Shown here: positions 29,754 to 38,464 of the stretch, piece by piece
How the letters are laid out: every line of letters begins with the position of its first letter
How positions within the stretch are numbered: the stretch's first letter is position 1
NCBI GenBank assembly: GCA_030838045.1
Contig: JAUTXN010000197.1
Span: 1-47,146, forward strand
Direction: 5' to 3'
Source: Acidimicrobiaceae bacterium
GTDB lineage: Bacteria > Actinomycetota > Acidimicrobiia > Acidimicrobiales > Palsa-688
Length of the DNA: 47,146 bases
Position numbers and translations under genes: made by a program
Notes under the pieces: model-generated
Told to the model about the DNA's origin: nothing
The model's input: only the letters and a program-made list of their open reading frames with translations
Database searches by the model: none

Positions 29754-31125
29754 GGGCCTCCTGGGCCTTGGTCTCCGGCTCGGCCTTGGTCTCCGGCTCG
29801 GCCTTGGTGTCCGGCTGTGCCTTGGTCGCGGGGCCGACCTGGAACACGGTCGGTTGGTGCACCACAGTCTGCAGCGCTTCCAGCGCCCGCTCCAGCAGGC
29901 GCCGCCGCCACTCCTTCTCGGCCTCGGGGGTCAACGACGGGTCGCCCGTCGGGTACGGGATGCCGCGCGTGGGCACGATCCGCGGCGCCCCGACGCGCTC
30001 GGCGATCGAGATCAGGTTGCACAGCAGCACGGTGGGGATGCCCGCCCGCTCCAGTTCCTTCGCCAGCGTTGCCCCGCAACGCGTGCCCGTCCCTCACGTG
30101 GCCGTGAGAATGGCGGCCCGGGCACCCGAGTGCCGGAGATCAGCAGCCCACTCGATGCCAAAACGCCGGGCGTTGGCCACCGAGGTCCCGTTGCCGGTCG
30201 TCACGAAGTACTCGCCGAACAACGAACCGAACGCCCCTTCGGCCACGAGCTGGCGCCCGACGTCGAGGGGCAGGATGCGGTGGGGATCCTCGTTGGCGTA
30301 GGCGGTGGAGAACCCACCGTGGATGGACCGCCACTCCCCCGCCTGCAGCCCGTCGATCTCGGCGATGGGATAGCGCAGCCACCGCGTCGCCCGGGCCGAC
30401 TCCAAGCTGCCCGGGTTTTCGTCGGGCACCAGGCCACCCTCGGTGACCAGGGCCACCATTGCGGTCCTTAGATCCTCCACCGGCGCGGCGGGGGTCACCT
30501 GGTCGAAGCGGGGCAACGGGATCTCCGTGGCGGTGTGGTCGCCACCGAGGCGGACCAGGGCCAGGTCGACGGCCCGCTCGGCGGCGGTGGCGTCGGCCAT
30601 CACCGTCAGCCGGGCCAGCTTGCCGATCCGGCCGTCGGCCGCGGTGAGCGGCTCGTCGCGGAGGAGCAGCCCGATGGCGTTGGCCAGCCGGTCGAGCGAT
30701 GGCGCCATGCGGCGGGCCACCTCACCGCTGGCGACGACGGGCGTGGTGCCGGCCTCGTCGAGACCGGGGTTGTCCTCGTGCATCGAGGCCACGGCCCGCA
30801 ACCCGGCGTCGTGCGCCGCCGCGGCCACCCGGGCGCACGCCAGGCCGTACCGACCGCTGGTGAACGCCGGCCCGGCAGCCACCAGGTCCACGCCACCGTC
30901 GGTGTCCACGGACCGGATCAGGTCGATGATCGCGGGCACGACCCCCGAGGCGATGTCGTCGCCGCACCACACCGTGGCCACGATCTGGTGTTCGGGGGCC
31001 AGCAGTTCGGCCAGCCGGCGGCCGGGGCCGACGGGTCCGGCCACCAGGGTGGGCCCGGCACCGGCCGAGTCCTCTCCACCGACACCGGCGAAGAACTGGT
31101 TGATGTAATGGACGATGTTCGCCAC
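29746..31125 (-). CDS. grdB: Selenoprotein B of glycine/sarcosine/betaine-reductase-like complex (in-frame UGA = Sec)
   Basis: A 459-residue selenoprotein split by TGA at 30094-30096, which is codon 344. Upstream the protein begins VHYINQFFAGVGGED and includes VAAGPAFTSGRYGLAC, YANEDPHRILPLDV and AILTAT just before the TGA. Downstream the frame continues GTGTRCGATLAKELERAGIP and VGAPRIVPTRGIPYPTGDP. Both halves follow clostridial GrdB, where the same position is selenocysteine. The start is GTG 31125, 13 bases after the grdE stop. Clostridial proteins, as I recall them, have UxxCxxC here; this one has Gly for the first Cys. The last 20 residues are a repetitive KAEPET tail not normal for GrdB. 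Protein B binds the substrate and forms the selenoether passed to GrdA. Confidence 0.95.
30066..30082 (-). promoter_or_regulatory. Candidate bacterial SECIS hairpin of grdB
   Basis: In the mRNA, GCGUUGC pairs perfectly with GCAACGC around a three-base GGG loop. The stem starts 11 bases, and the loop 18 bases, after the UGA at 30094-30096. This fits the bacterial SECIS layout: a loop 16-37 bases downstream with G in the first two loop positions. Confidence 0.8.
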
Positions 31126-31138
31126 AGTTAGAAGGTAC

Positions 31139-32386
31139 TCAACCGGCCCGGGCGGTGACGCGTCCCCAGCCCAGTGGGCTGAGGGCGCAGTACACCACCG
31201 CTGTGGGCACCTCGAACGCCTCAGTGGCCGGGATGTGCAACAGGGCGAACTCGTCACCCCCAAGCGCCTTGTCGACGGCGGGCAGCTGCAGCCGGTGGTC
31301 GTAGTTGCCCGTGCTCACCATGGCGGTCGCCTTCTCGGGCGCCACGACGATCGAGGGCCCGGTGCCGTCTGTTCCCGCCATCTCGGCGTAGAGGCCGACG
31401 GCCTCTATCCCGAGCTCCGCCAGGGCGTCCATCTTGAGGGCCATGTCGGCGTCGGCGTTGCCGCCCCCTTCCTTGGTCACGAGGGCGGCGTCGAACCCGG
31501 CCGCGGCGCACACCCTGGCCGCGAACGCCGAGACCAGCTCCTTGTCGGCCTGGTTGACCGGCTCGGGGCAGATGACGAGGCCCGCGAAGTCAAGGTCCCG
31601 GCCGTGGCGGCGCCGCAGCTCGTTGACCACCGGATGGTTCTGGTGCATGAAGGTCGGGTTCTTCAGGGCGGGATGGCCGAACTGCCCGCTCACCACGGCC
31701 CCGTCGTCGAGCTCGCCGGGGTCGAGCAGGGTGGGTAGCGACGAGCCGAAACTGCGTCCGTAGAGAAAGACGTCCTTGAACAGGCCCTGGGTCTGCAGGT
31801 TGGTGATGGCGCCGACCCGCGGGCGGTCGCGGCGGACGGGCGACGGCGAGGGGAGCTCCTCGATCTCGTCGGGTTCGGCGTCGAGCGCGGCTTCAGCCAA
31901 CCAGGCTGCCAGCCGGAGCGAGCCGGTCCGGAGGGCGGCGTCGACCTTTTCCCAGCTCGCATCGGGCGCCGGGGTGAACTCGATGACGAGGTTGTGGGTG
32001 GCGCCCAGCGGTGACAGCGCCGCGGCCGGACCGCTGAGGTCGACCAGCGCCTCCTGGGCGCGGGGGAGGAAACCGGCAGTCACCACCGCAGTGCCGCGCA
32101 GCACGTGGGTCTCACCGTCGCCTTGCGGGCGGGCGGGACCGACGAACCCGGGGAAGATGCCGCCACCACCGGGGCCCTTGGTGCGAGGCTCGACGGCATC
32201 GAGGACCTTGACGATCCGTGCCGATTCGCCCGGCGACAGCCACGAGAGCCGCACGCCGGCGAGGGCGGCGTCGGCCAGGATGCCTTGGGCCTCGTCGGTC
32301 GAGACCGTGAGTTCGCCGTCGGTGAACGTCGTCCGCTGGCCCAGTCCGACCCGTCGGACATGGTGGATCAACCGCGTGAGCGCCAT
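31139..32386 (-). CDS. grdE: GrdE-like component B subunit lacking the pyruvoyl-forming cysteine
   Basis: A 415-residue homologue of the glycine/sarcosine/betaine reductase component B proprotein, first gene of the operon. Shared features are [61 protein letters not shown] and the MVSTGNYD region. Characterised GrdE is cut at a cysteine near residue 240 to make a pyruvoyl group that binds the substrate amine. Here the aligned stretch is [13 protein letters not shown] and the first cysteine is at residue 273, so that cofactor cannot form in the usual way. Start ATG 32386 has GAGGA just upstream; a GTG three bases earlier is possible. Confidence 0.9.
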   Translation of the reverse strand: MALTRLIHHVRRVGLGQRTTFTDGELTVSTDEAQGILADAALAGVRLSWLSPGESARIVKVLDAVEPRTKGPGGGGIFPGFVGPARPQGDGETHVLRGTAVVTAGFLPRAQEALVDLSGPAAALSPLGATHNLVIEFTPAPDASWEKVDAALRTGSLRLAAWLAEAALDAEPDEIEELPSPSPVRRDRPRVGAITNLQTQGLFKDVFLYGRSFGSSLPTLLDPGELDDGAVVSGQFGHPALKNPTFMHQNHPVVNELRRRHGRDLDFAGLVICPEPVNQADKELVSAFAARVCAAAGFDAALVTKEGGGNADADMALKMDALAELGIEAVGLYAEMAGTDGTGPSIVVAPEKATAMVSTGNYDHRLQLPAVDKALGGDEFALLHIPATEAFEVPTAVVYCALSPLGWGRVTARAG

Positions 32387-32529
32387 CACTCCTCATACTT
32401 GCACCTCCCGGCGTGGGTCCCCGATTTGCCATCGCGGCTGGTCACGGCGTTGGGGCGGTGTTACGGTCTCGGCCACCTGGGATCCCCGACCCGGCGATGG
32501 TGGCCGCGGCGGGGAGGGAGGAGGCCGGT

Positions 32530-34314
32530 ATGTTGACCGCCACAACCGCCACAACCGCCACAACCGCCACGGGTGGGACCACCGCTGAAGCGAGACCGGG
32601 CCCGCAGAACGTGCAGGTCGTGGTCCGGCGGCGCCAGGTGCTCTCGGTCCTCCTCAGCGTGGCGGTGGTGTCCGCGGCCCTGGCGGCGGCCGGCATCAGC
32701 GCGCTGTGGTGGCTGGCCGGCCTCTTCGCGGCGCTCGCGGGGGGCTATCTGGCCCTGGTGGCGCGACTGCGCCACCTCCGGGTGCGCCGCCGGATGGACC
32801 TGGCATTCGGCGCCGACCCTCGGGACGCCGACGAGTTCGATTGGCACGCCCTCGAGCGCGAGCTCCAGGTGGCGGTCGCAGCTGACGACGTGGCTTGGTC
32901 AGCGCCACGGTCGAGTGCGGTGGAGGTGGGCAACCGGGCCCTGGGCCGGTTCCTCCTGTGCTGGGCCTTGGGGTGGGTCCTGACACCGATCGTGACCGTC
33001 ATCCGACTGGTCCGAGGCGACCTGTCGATCCTCGAGCGCCACGGCGTCGCCGAGCGAATCGTCCGGCTCCAGCAATACGGGCGTTCCCAGTCGTTGCGAT
33101 TGCTGACCGTCGGAGCGGCCGCCAGTGTCGGTGTTTCCTCGTTCGGGGGGATTGCCGCAGCGTCAAATGCCGGCGCCTCCACACCGGTGGCCGCCGTGTC
33201 GACCACGACCAGGGCCTCGGCGACCCCGGCCGCATCGGCGTACACCGTGGTGCGCGGCGACACCCTGAGCGCCATCGCCCGGCGCGCCGGCACGTCGGTT
33301 TCCGCATTGGTGTCGGCCAACCACATCGCCAACCCCAACCTGATCCTCCCCGGCCAGGTCCTGTCGGTCACCGGTGGCGCGGCGCCCTCGGCCACCTACC
33401 TGGTGCGGGCCGGTGACACGCTGAGCAGCATCGCCCGCGGTCACGGCACGACCGTCGCGGCGCTGGTTGCAGCCAACGGGATCGCCGATCCCAATCTCAT
33501 CCTGGCCGGGCAGCCGCTGACGCTGCCGGCCGGTTCGGTCGTGCCCGCGGCCGCGGCCGCTCCCTCCGCCTCGGCGACGACGACGACGCGCTACGTCGTC
33601 CGATCCGGTGACACCCTCTCGTCGCTGGCCCGCCGGTACAGCACCACGGTGGCGGCGCTGGTCAGCACCAACGGCGTGGCCAACCCCAACTTGATCCTCC
33701 CCGGCCAAGTGCTCACGGTCCCCGCAGGTAAGGCTCCGGCACCCGCCGCTGCTGTTTCACCCAAGCCCACTCCGGTGCCGGCGGCGCCCGTGGCCGCTGG
33801 GCCTGCACCCGTGGCCGCTGGGCCTGCACCCGTGACCCCGGCCCCGGCCCCGGCGCCTGTAGCTGCGGCCCCCGCGCCCGCGCCCGCCCCGGCGCCCCCG
33901 GCCAGCGCCGCCAAGTCCGCCCTGCCGCTGCCCCTGCAGTATCTCCGGGGCGGCACGGTCGACCAAGGCGTGGACTACTCCGCACCGGGCGGCACACCGC
34001 TGTATGCCATGGGACCGGGCAAGATCATCCGCGAGGGAATGTCGGGCTTCGGGCCCGCCTGCCCGGTGCTGCAGATCACCGACGGCCCCCTCGCGGGCAA
34101 GACGGTGTACTACGGCCACGCCAGCGGCAACCTGTTCCCGGTGGGCGCGACCGTCGCGGCCGGACAGCAGATCGCCGTCGTCGGATACGGCATCGTCGGC
34201 ATATCGACGGGACCACATCTCGAGGTCGGCTTCTACCCCCCCGGCGGCGGCGGCTCGGGGCGGCCCATGCTCGACTACATAAACAGCGCCGCGGGCCACT
34301 CGACCGGAAGGTAA
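32530..34314 (+). CDS. Membrane-anchored LysM protein with degenerate M23 peptidase domain
   Basis: A 594-residue protein from ATG 32530, preceded by a strong GGAGGGAGGAGG. The N-terminus is Thr-rich (TATTATTAT, from 9-bp repeats). Membrane segments lie at about 36-80 and 142-161. Three LysM domains (about 238-281, 290-333 and 359-402; each with RxGDTLSxIAR or similar) bind peptidoglycan. A Pro/Ala linker leads to an M23-like domain: [28 protein letters not shown]. The first zinc histidine of M23 (HxGxD) is Gln-x-x-Asp here and the last HxH is HLE, so it is probably not an active metallopeptidase but may regulate one, as EnvC does. Confidence 0.87.
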   Translation: MLTATTATTATTATGGTTAEARPGPQNVQVVVRRRQVLSVLLSVAVVSAALAAAGISALWWLAGLFAALAGGYLALVARLRHLRVRRRMDLAFGADPRDADEFDWHALERELQVAVAADDVAWSAPRSSAVEVGNRALGRFLLCWALGWVLTPIVTVIRLVRGDLSILERHGVAERIVRLQQYGRSQSLRLLTVGAAASVGVSSFGGIAAASNAGASTPVAAVSTTTRASATPAASAYTVVRGDTLSAIARRAGTSVSALVSANHIANPNLILPGQVLSVTGGAAPSATYLVRAGDTLSSIARGHGTTVAALVAANGIADPNLILAGQPLTLPAGSVVPAAAAAPSASATTTTRYVVRSGDTLSSLARRYSTTVAALVSTNGVANPNLILPGQVLTVPAGKAPAPAAAVSPKPTPVPAAPVAAGPAPVAAGPAPVTPAPAPAPVAAAPAPAPAPAPPASAAKSALPLPLQYLRGGTVDQGVDYSAPGGTPLYAMGPGKIIREGMSGFGPACPVLQITDGPLAGKTVYYGHASGNLFPVGATVAAGQQIAVVGYGIVGISTGPHLEVGFYPPGGGGSGRPMLDYINSAAGHSTGR

Positions 34315-34397
34315 CTCCCGCGCTGTCCCCGGCCCCACCAGATCTTGCGTTGACGCGCGGCGGCGTTTTTGTCGCTGACGACTACGCTCCTCGAGCC

Positions 34398-34763
34398 ATG
34401 GGTGGGGGCAACCTTCGGCGGATCGGCCTGCTGGCGGTGCTGGCAATCACCGTTCTCTCACTGGGATGGGGTTCGGGCTCACTGCTCGGCCGTGACACAC
34501 CCGGCGGACTCACAAGCACCCTGTTGTCGGCGACGCCCGTCGTGGCCCCCCGCGGGCCGACCAAAGTCAACAACTCGGGTTCGTTGACACCTCGCTCGGA
34601 TCTCAACCTGGCGCTGTTCATGTTGTCGCTGTTGGTCGCGGCGTCAGTCGGCCGCCGTCGGCCACGCTGGTTGCGTTCGGTGCGATCGAACGGCTGGCCG
34701 TCACTCGTCCGTCGTCGCTACGCGATCACCCTTCGGGCCCCGCCCGCGGTTCGCCACCTCTAA
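34398..34763 (+). CDS. Small two-helix membrane protein of unknown function
   Basis: A 121-residue protein from ATG 34398; an earlier in-frame start at 34350 would add 16 residues. A hydrophobic segment (about 9-29, or a signal anchor) and a second (about 72-85) flank a Ser/Thr-rich extracytoplasmic loop. The C-terminus is strongly basic (SVGRRRPRWLRSVRS), as expected for the cytoplasmic side. I recognise no family. It lies between the LysM gene and the channel gene. Confidence 0.55.
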   Translation: MGGGNLRRIGLLAVLAITVLSLGWGSGSLLGRDTPGGLTSTLLSATPVVAPRGPTKVNNSGSLTPRSDLNLALFMLSLLVAASVGRRRPRWLRSVRSNGWPSLVRRRYAITLRAPPAVRHL

Positions 34764-34839
34764 GTCAGTTTCGGACCGGGCGCGCCTGTGGCGCGAGCCG
34801 GGTGGCATCCGTCAGGTACTCAAACTCAAGGGGCTCGTC

Positions 34840-36741
34840 ATGTCCAGCCGTCATTCTCTCCGCCGCCGCCTTCGCTATCGATTCGACACAATGATCGCCC
34901 GGGGCACCGGTGCGGTCATCGCCTGGCTCGCGGTCATCACCTTCACGTTCGTCCTTTTGACCGGAGTCATCCTCTCGGTCGCAGATATCGCAATCCAGCA
35001 CACCCACCACCCCAGCCTGGTCGAGGGGGTCTGGCAGAACATGCTCCGCGCCCTCGATCCCGCCGTCATGCACGAGGACGCAGGGTGGCCGCTGCGGATC
35101 CAATCCCTCCTCGTCGTCATCTTCGGAATCCTGGTCCTGAGCTCGCTTATCGGCCTGGTCGCCAGCGGCATAGACCGCCGGGTGAGCGAACTGCGCAAGG
35201 GCCGCAGCCTGGTCCTCGAAGAGGGGCACACGCTGGTGCTCGGCTGGTCCGAGAAGGTCTTCCCGATCATCAGTGAACTGGTGATGGCCTACCGCGAGCG
35301 TCCGCGCAGCTGCATCGTCTTGTTGGCCCCTCACGACAAGATCGATATGGAAGACGAGATCAGGACCCGAATCCCCGACCCTGGGCGGACTCGCATCGTG
35401 TGTCGCAATGGTGATCCCTCCAAGCACGCCGACCTGGCCCTCACCAGCCCCTACGACAGCCAGTCGGTGATCGTGCTCGGTAGCAACCACGAGGACGGAG
35501 ACGCCCAGGTGGTGCGCACCGTCCTGGCCTTGATGGATGACCCCCGCTTCGGCGAGCTGCGGGTTGTCGTCGACTGCCTGCACCCCGACACCGCGGCGTC
35601 GCTGCGCAGCGTGACCAGCGGGCGGATCACCACCATCGCCTCGTCCGATGTGATCGCCCGCATCACCGCCCAGGCGTGCCGGCATACCGGGTTGGGGACG
35701 GTGTTCAACGAGATCCTGAACTTCGACGACATCGACATCTACTTCCATCAGAGCCCCAGCCTGACCAACCAACGATTCGGCGACCTGGTGTTGCGCTACG
35801 AGCGGGGAACGGCAATCGGCGTGCGCAACGGCGGCACCGGCCGCATCCAACTCAACCCGGCCGACGACTACGTGCTGCAGGATGGCGATTCCGCGGTGGT
35901 GCTGGCCGAGAGCCTCCACGCCGTCGAGTTGCGACCGGAGGCGGCCGCCCTTCCAGCGATGGAACCGGGCACGGGCGGAGGGCAGCAACGCCCGACTCGG
36001 ATCCTCATCGCGGGCTGGAACCCGCTCGCCCCACGCATCGTTTCCGAACTCGACAAGTGGGTGGTGCCCGGCTCGCTGGTCCGGGTGCTGATCGACGAAA
36101 CCCTGGTCAAGCCGGAGCAGGTCGTCGTCGCGGGACTGCGCAACATCGAACTGTCGGTGACCCCCACCCGGTCGTCGGCGCCGGAGCGCTTGCTCGAGCT
36201 GGCCACCGAAGAGCGCTACGACCGGGTCGTCGTTCTTTGCTACCGCAGCGGACTGACCTCCGAGCAAGCCGACGCCCGGGCGCTCATGACCCTCCTACAT
36301 GTCCGGCAGTTCCGCGAGGCGCACCCGGAGCTGTCCGGATCGATGAGCGTGGTCACCGAGGTCCTCGACATTCGCGACGTCGACCTGGCCCGGGTGGCGG
36401 GTGCCGAGGACCTCATCGTGAGCGAACGGCTCACCGCCCTCATGCTCTCGCAGCTGGCCGAGCTTCCCGACCGCGAGCAGGTGTTCACGGAACTGTTCGA
36501 CGTGGCGGGGTCGCAACTGTGCATGCGTCCGGTCAGCGACTACGCCCAGCCCCGGCCGGGCCTCCCATTCGGGTCCTATGTCGAGGCCGCCCATCGTGCC
36601 GGGCACCTCGCCATCGGTTACCGGGCCGCAGGGACCAATGGCAGCCACCCATGCGACGGCATCGTCCTCAACCCGACCAAGTCCGCACCCGTCGATCTCC
36701 AGCCCGACGACCGAATCATTGTGGTGGTCGCGTCCGCGTAG
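34840..36741 (+). CDS. CASTOR/POLLUX-type ion channel with RCK-like NAD-binding domains
   Basis: A 633-residue protein. Two membrane segments (about 25-50 and 88-108) bracket a short pore-like loop, a simple channel layout. The large cytoplasmic part begins at HTLVLGWSEKVFPIISEL and holds two RCK/TrkA-N-like modules; the second starts near TRILIAGWNPLAPRIVSELD. This matches bacterial relatives of plant CASTOR/POLLUX/SYM8 channels, reported to conduct potassium or calcium. Nearby envelope genes give no direct clue to function. Start at ATG 34840 follows AAGGGG. Confidence 0.88.
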   Translation: MSSRHSLRRRLRYRFDTMIARGTGAVIAWLAVITFTFVLLTGVILSVADIAIQHTHHPSLVEGVWQNMLRALDPAVMHEDAGWPLRIQSLLVVIFGILVLSSLIGLVASGIDRRVSELRKGRSLVLEEGHTLVLGWSEKVFPIISELVMAYRERPRSCIVLLAPHDKIDMEDEIRTRIPDPGRTRIVCRNGDPSKHADLALTSPYDSQSVIVLGSNHEDGDAQVVRTVLALMDDPRFGELRVVVDCLHPDTAASLRSVTSGRITTIASSDVIARITAQACRHTGLGTVFNEILNFDDIDIYFHQSPSLTNQRFGDLVLRYERGTAIGVRNGGTGRIQLNPADDYVLQDGDSAVVLAESLHAVELRPEAAALPAMEPGTGGGQQRPTRILIAGWNPLAPRIVSELDKWVVPGSLVRVLIDETLVKPEQVVVAGLRNIELSVTPTRSSAPERLLELATEERYDRVVVLCYRSGLTSEQADARALMTLLHVRQFREAHPELSGSMSVVTEVLDIRDVDLARVAGAEDLIVSERLTALMLSQLAELPDREQVFTELFDVAGSQLCMRPVSDYAQPRPGLPFGSYVEAAHRAGHLAIGYRAAGTNGSHPCDGIVLNPTKSAPVDLQPDDRIIVVVASA

Positions 36742-36763
36742 CGGTTGTGATGCAATTCCGGCA

Positions 36764-37840
36764 ATGACCGACTGGTTGCGGGTCACCTACCGGGTGCGGG
36801 CGTCTTCCGATCACATAGAAGGCCGGGCCCGGTCCATCGCCTTGGAGCAGAGCGTCGAGATGGGCATCGACGCGGTCACCGATCCCTGGGTGCTCGAACA
36901 CGTGGTCGGTCGGGTCGAGGAGATCACCGAGGAAGCCGACCACAGCTACGGGGTCGTGATCGGGCTGTCGGCCATAACCGTCGGCGGCAATTCGGCCCAG
37001 CTGCTCAGCATGCTGTTCGGCAACGTGTCGCTCCAAGGCGACATCGACCTGGTCGACGTCGAGCTCCCGTCGTCGATCCTCGACGGCTTCGGCGGCCCCA
37101 ACCACGGGATCAGTGGGTTGCGCCGCTTGACTGCCGCACCCGAGCGGCCCCTCACCTGTAGTGCCCTCAAACCTCAGGGTGCGCCAACGGCTGCGCTGGC
37201 CGAGCTGTGCCGCCAGCTGGCCGGAGCGGGCATTGACATCGTCAAGGACGACCATGGCCTGGCCGATCAAGACACGTCGCCCTTCGACGAGCGGGTCAAG
37301 GCTTGCCAGGGTGCGGTGCTGAGCTCGGGCACCGGTGCCCTCTATGCGCCGAGCATCGTCGGTACGCCCCGCCAGGTCGCCCAACGCCTCGAGGTGGTGG
37401 CGGGCGAGGGCGTCCGGGTCGTGCTCATAGCGCCCATGGTCTACGGCCTGCCCGCGTTCGGCGAACTGACCATGGATCACCCCGACATCGCGTTCCTCGC
37501 CCATCCGGCATTCGCGGGGACGGGTCGAATCGCCCCGGCCCTGTTGTTCGGCAAGCTCTTCCGCCTGTACGGTGCCGACTCCGTGATCTACCCCAACTAC
37601 GGCGGTCGTTTCGCGTACACGCCCACCGAGTGCACCGCAATCGCGCGGGGCGCTCGGGGTTCGTGGCACACCTTTCGTCCCGCCCTGCCCGTTCCTGCGG
37701 GCGGCATGTCGGTGGAGCGGGTCGGGGAGATCGTGGAGTTCTACGGGCCCGATGTGATGCTGTTGATCAGCGGCGACCTGCTCGCCAGCCCCAATGTCGC
37801 TCGACAGGCCGAACGTTTCGTCCAGGCGGTGAAATCGTGA
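36764..37840 (+). CDS. RuBisCO-like protein (form IV)
   Basis: A 358-residue RuBisCO large-subunit-like protein starting at ATG 36764. The barrel shows the LKPQG lysine (K136) and the metal-site region IDIVKDDHGL: Lys161 is the residue carbamylated in RuBisCO, while the glutamate that follows the Asp pair in RuBisCO is His164. PAGGMS near the C-terminus matches the phosphate-binding loop. It cannot be a CO2-fixing enzyme. The overlapping cupin gene suggests a 5-methylthioribulose 1-phosphate isomerase role, as in the Rhodospirillum rubrum methylthioadenosine pathway; other RLP reactions on phosphorylated sugars are possible. Confidence 0.88.
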   Translation: MTDWLRVTYRVRASSDHIEGRARSIALEQSVEMGIDAVTDPWVLEHVVGRVEEITEEADHSYGVVIGLSAITVGGNSAQLLSMLFGNVSLQGDIDLVDVELPSSILDGFGGPNHGISGLRRLTAAPERPLTCSALKPQGAPTAALAELCRQLAGAGIDIVKDDHGLADQDTSPFDERVKACQGAVLSSGTGALYAPSIVGTPRQVAQRLEVVAGEGVRVVLIAPMVYGLPAFGELTMDHPDIAFLAHPAFAGTGRIAPALLFGKLFRLYGADSVIYPNYGGRFAYTPTECTAIARGARGSWHTFRPALPVPAGGMSVERVGEIVEFYGPDVMLLISGDLLASPNVARQAERFVQAVKS

Positions 37841-38310
37841 CCATTCCCCGGCATCGACGAGAGGGAGAGGAGCCGTTCCGGTGGGAGGGCGTGGACGTAC
37901 GGGAGTACAAACCGGACGACGGAGGCGAGCCGACATTCAAGGATCTCTCGCGCCAGATCCTCTTCGACGACTCCAACCTCGACCACCAAGTCCGCTTCTT
38001 CGACATCGAACCGGGCGGTCACACCACTCTCGAACGCCACAAGCACACTCACTCCGTCGTCGTGCTCGGCGGCCACGGCCAATGCCTCGTCGGCGACTTT
38101 GTCTTTGACCTCATGCCCCACGACCTGATCGCGGTGGAGCAATGGGAGTGGCACCAGTTCCGGGCCGCCCCCGACGACCACCTGGGCTTCATCTGCATCG
38201 TCAACTGCAACCGCGACCGGCCCCAGCTTCCCAACGCCCCCGACCTCGAACGGCTGACCCGCTACCCCGAGATCGCCACCTTCCTCGGACTCACCCACCC
38301 CGGCGACTGA
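37837..38310 (+). CDS. Cupin protein paired with RuBisCO-like protein
   Basis: A 157-residue single-domain cupin from GTG 37837, overlapping the RLP stop by 4 bp. The metal site is visible as HTTLERHKHTHSVVVLGGHG and later WEWHQFR. In R. rubrum a cupin encoded near the RLP cleaves methylthioxylulose 5-phosphate, giving methanethiol and a precursor of isoprenoid synthesis. The tight coupling here favours a similar partnership. A large inverted repeat lies beyond the stop codon. Confidence 0.85.
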   Translation: MTIPRHRREGEEPFRWEGVDVREYKPDDGGEPTFKDLSRQILFDDSNLDHQVRFFDIEPGGHTTLERHKHTHSVVVLGGHGQCLVGDFVFDLMPHDLIAVEQWEWHQFRAAPDDHLGFICIVNCNRDRPQLPNAPDLERLTRYPEIATFLGLTHPGD

Positions 38311-38350
38311 CACCGGTCAACTCTCGGCGCTCAAGCCCATGTTGGTAACT

Positions 38351-38436
38351 GTCTGTGGGCTTTCTATGTTTCTGTAGGACTCCTATGGTCGTCCAGCGCT
38401 ATAAGTCGCCCACAGAAACATAACTCGCCCACAGAC
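38351..38436. repeat. Nested two-part inverted repeat between convergent genes
   Basis: Outer arms GTCTGTGGGC (38351-38360) and its complement (38427-38436) and inner arms TATGTTTCTGT (38365-38375) and its complement (38412-38422) would form a 10-bp and an 11-bp helix separated by a symmetric 4/4 internal loop, closed by a 36-base loop. The element is richer in A+T than its surroundings. The loop-side bases also repeat CGCCCACAGA directly. It may be a bidirectional terminator, a structured RNA or a remnant of a small mobile element. Confidence 0.7.
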
Positions 38437-38464
38437 GTCTCAGACTGTCCGGCTGGTCCCCAAG

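Noticed and set aside
30094-30096. TGA as a nonsense mutation making grdB a pseudogene
   Set aside because: Both sides match GrdB without a frameshift, the codon is at the Sec position, an excellent SECIS hairpin follows, and tRNA-Sec is present.
32530-32580. Short tandem repeat near the LysM start as a CRISPR or regulatory array
   Set aside because: Units of 9 bp without spacers simply encode Thr-Ala-Thr repeats; no array structure.
37902-37914. A 13-bp match (GGAGTACAAACCG) to one arm of the hairpin at 13937-13974
   Set aside because: It lies inside the cupin coding sequence, has no second arm, and encodes ordinary residues (EYKPD). Probably chance, although unexpected.
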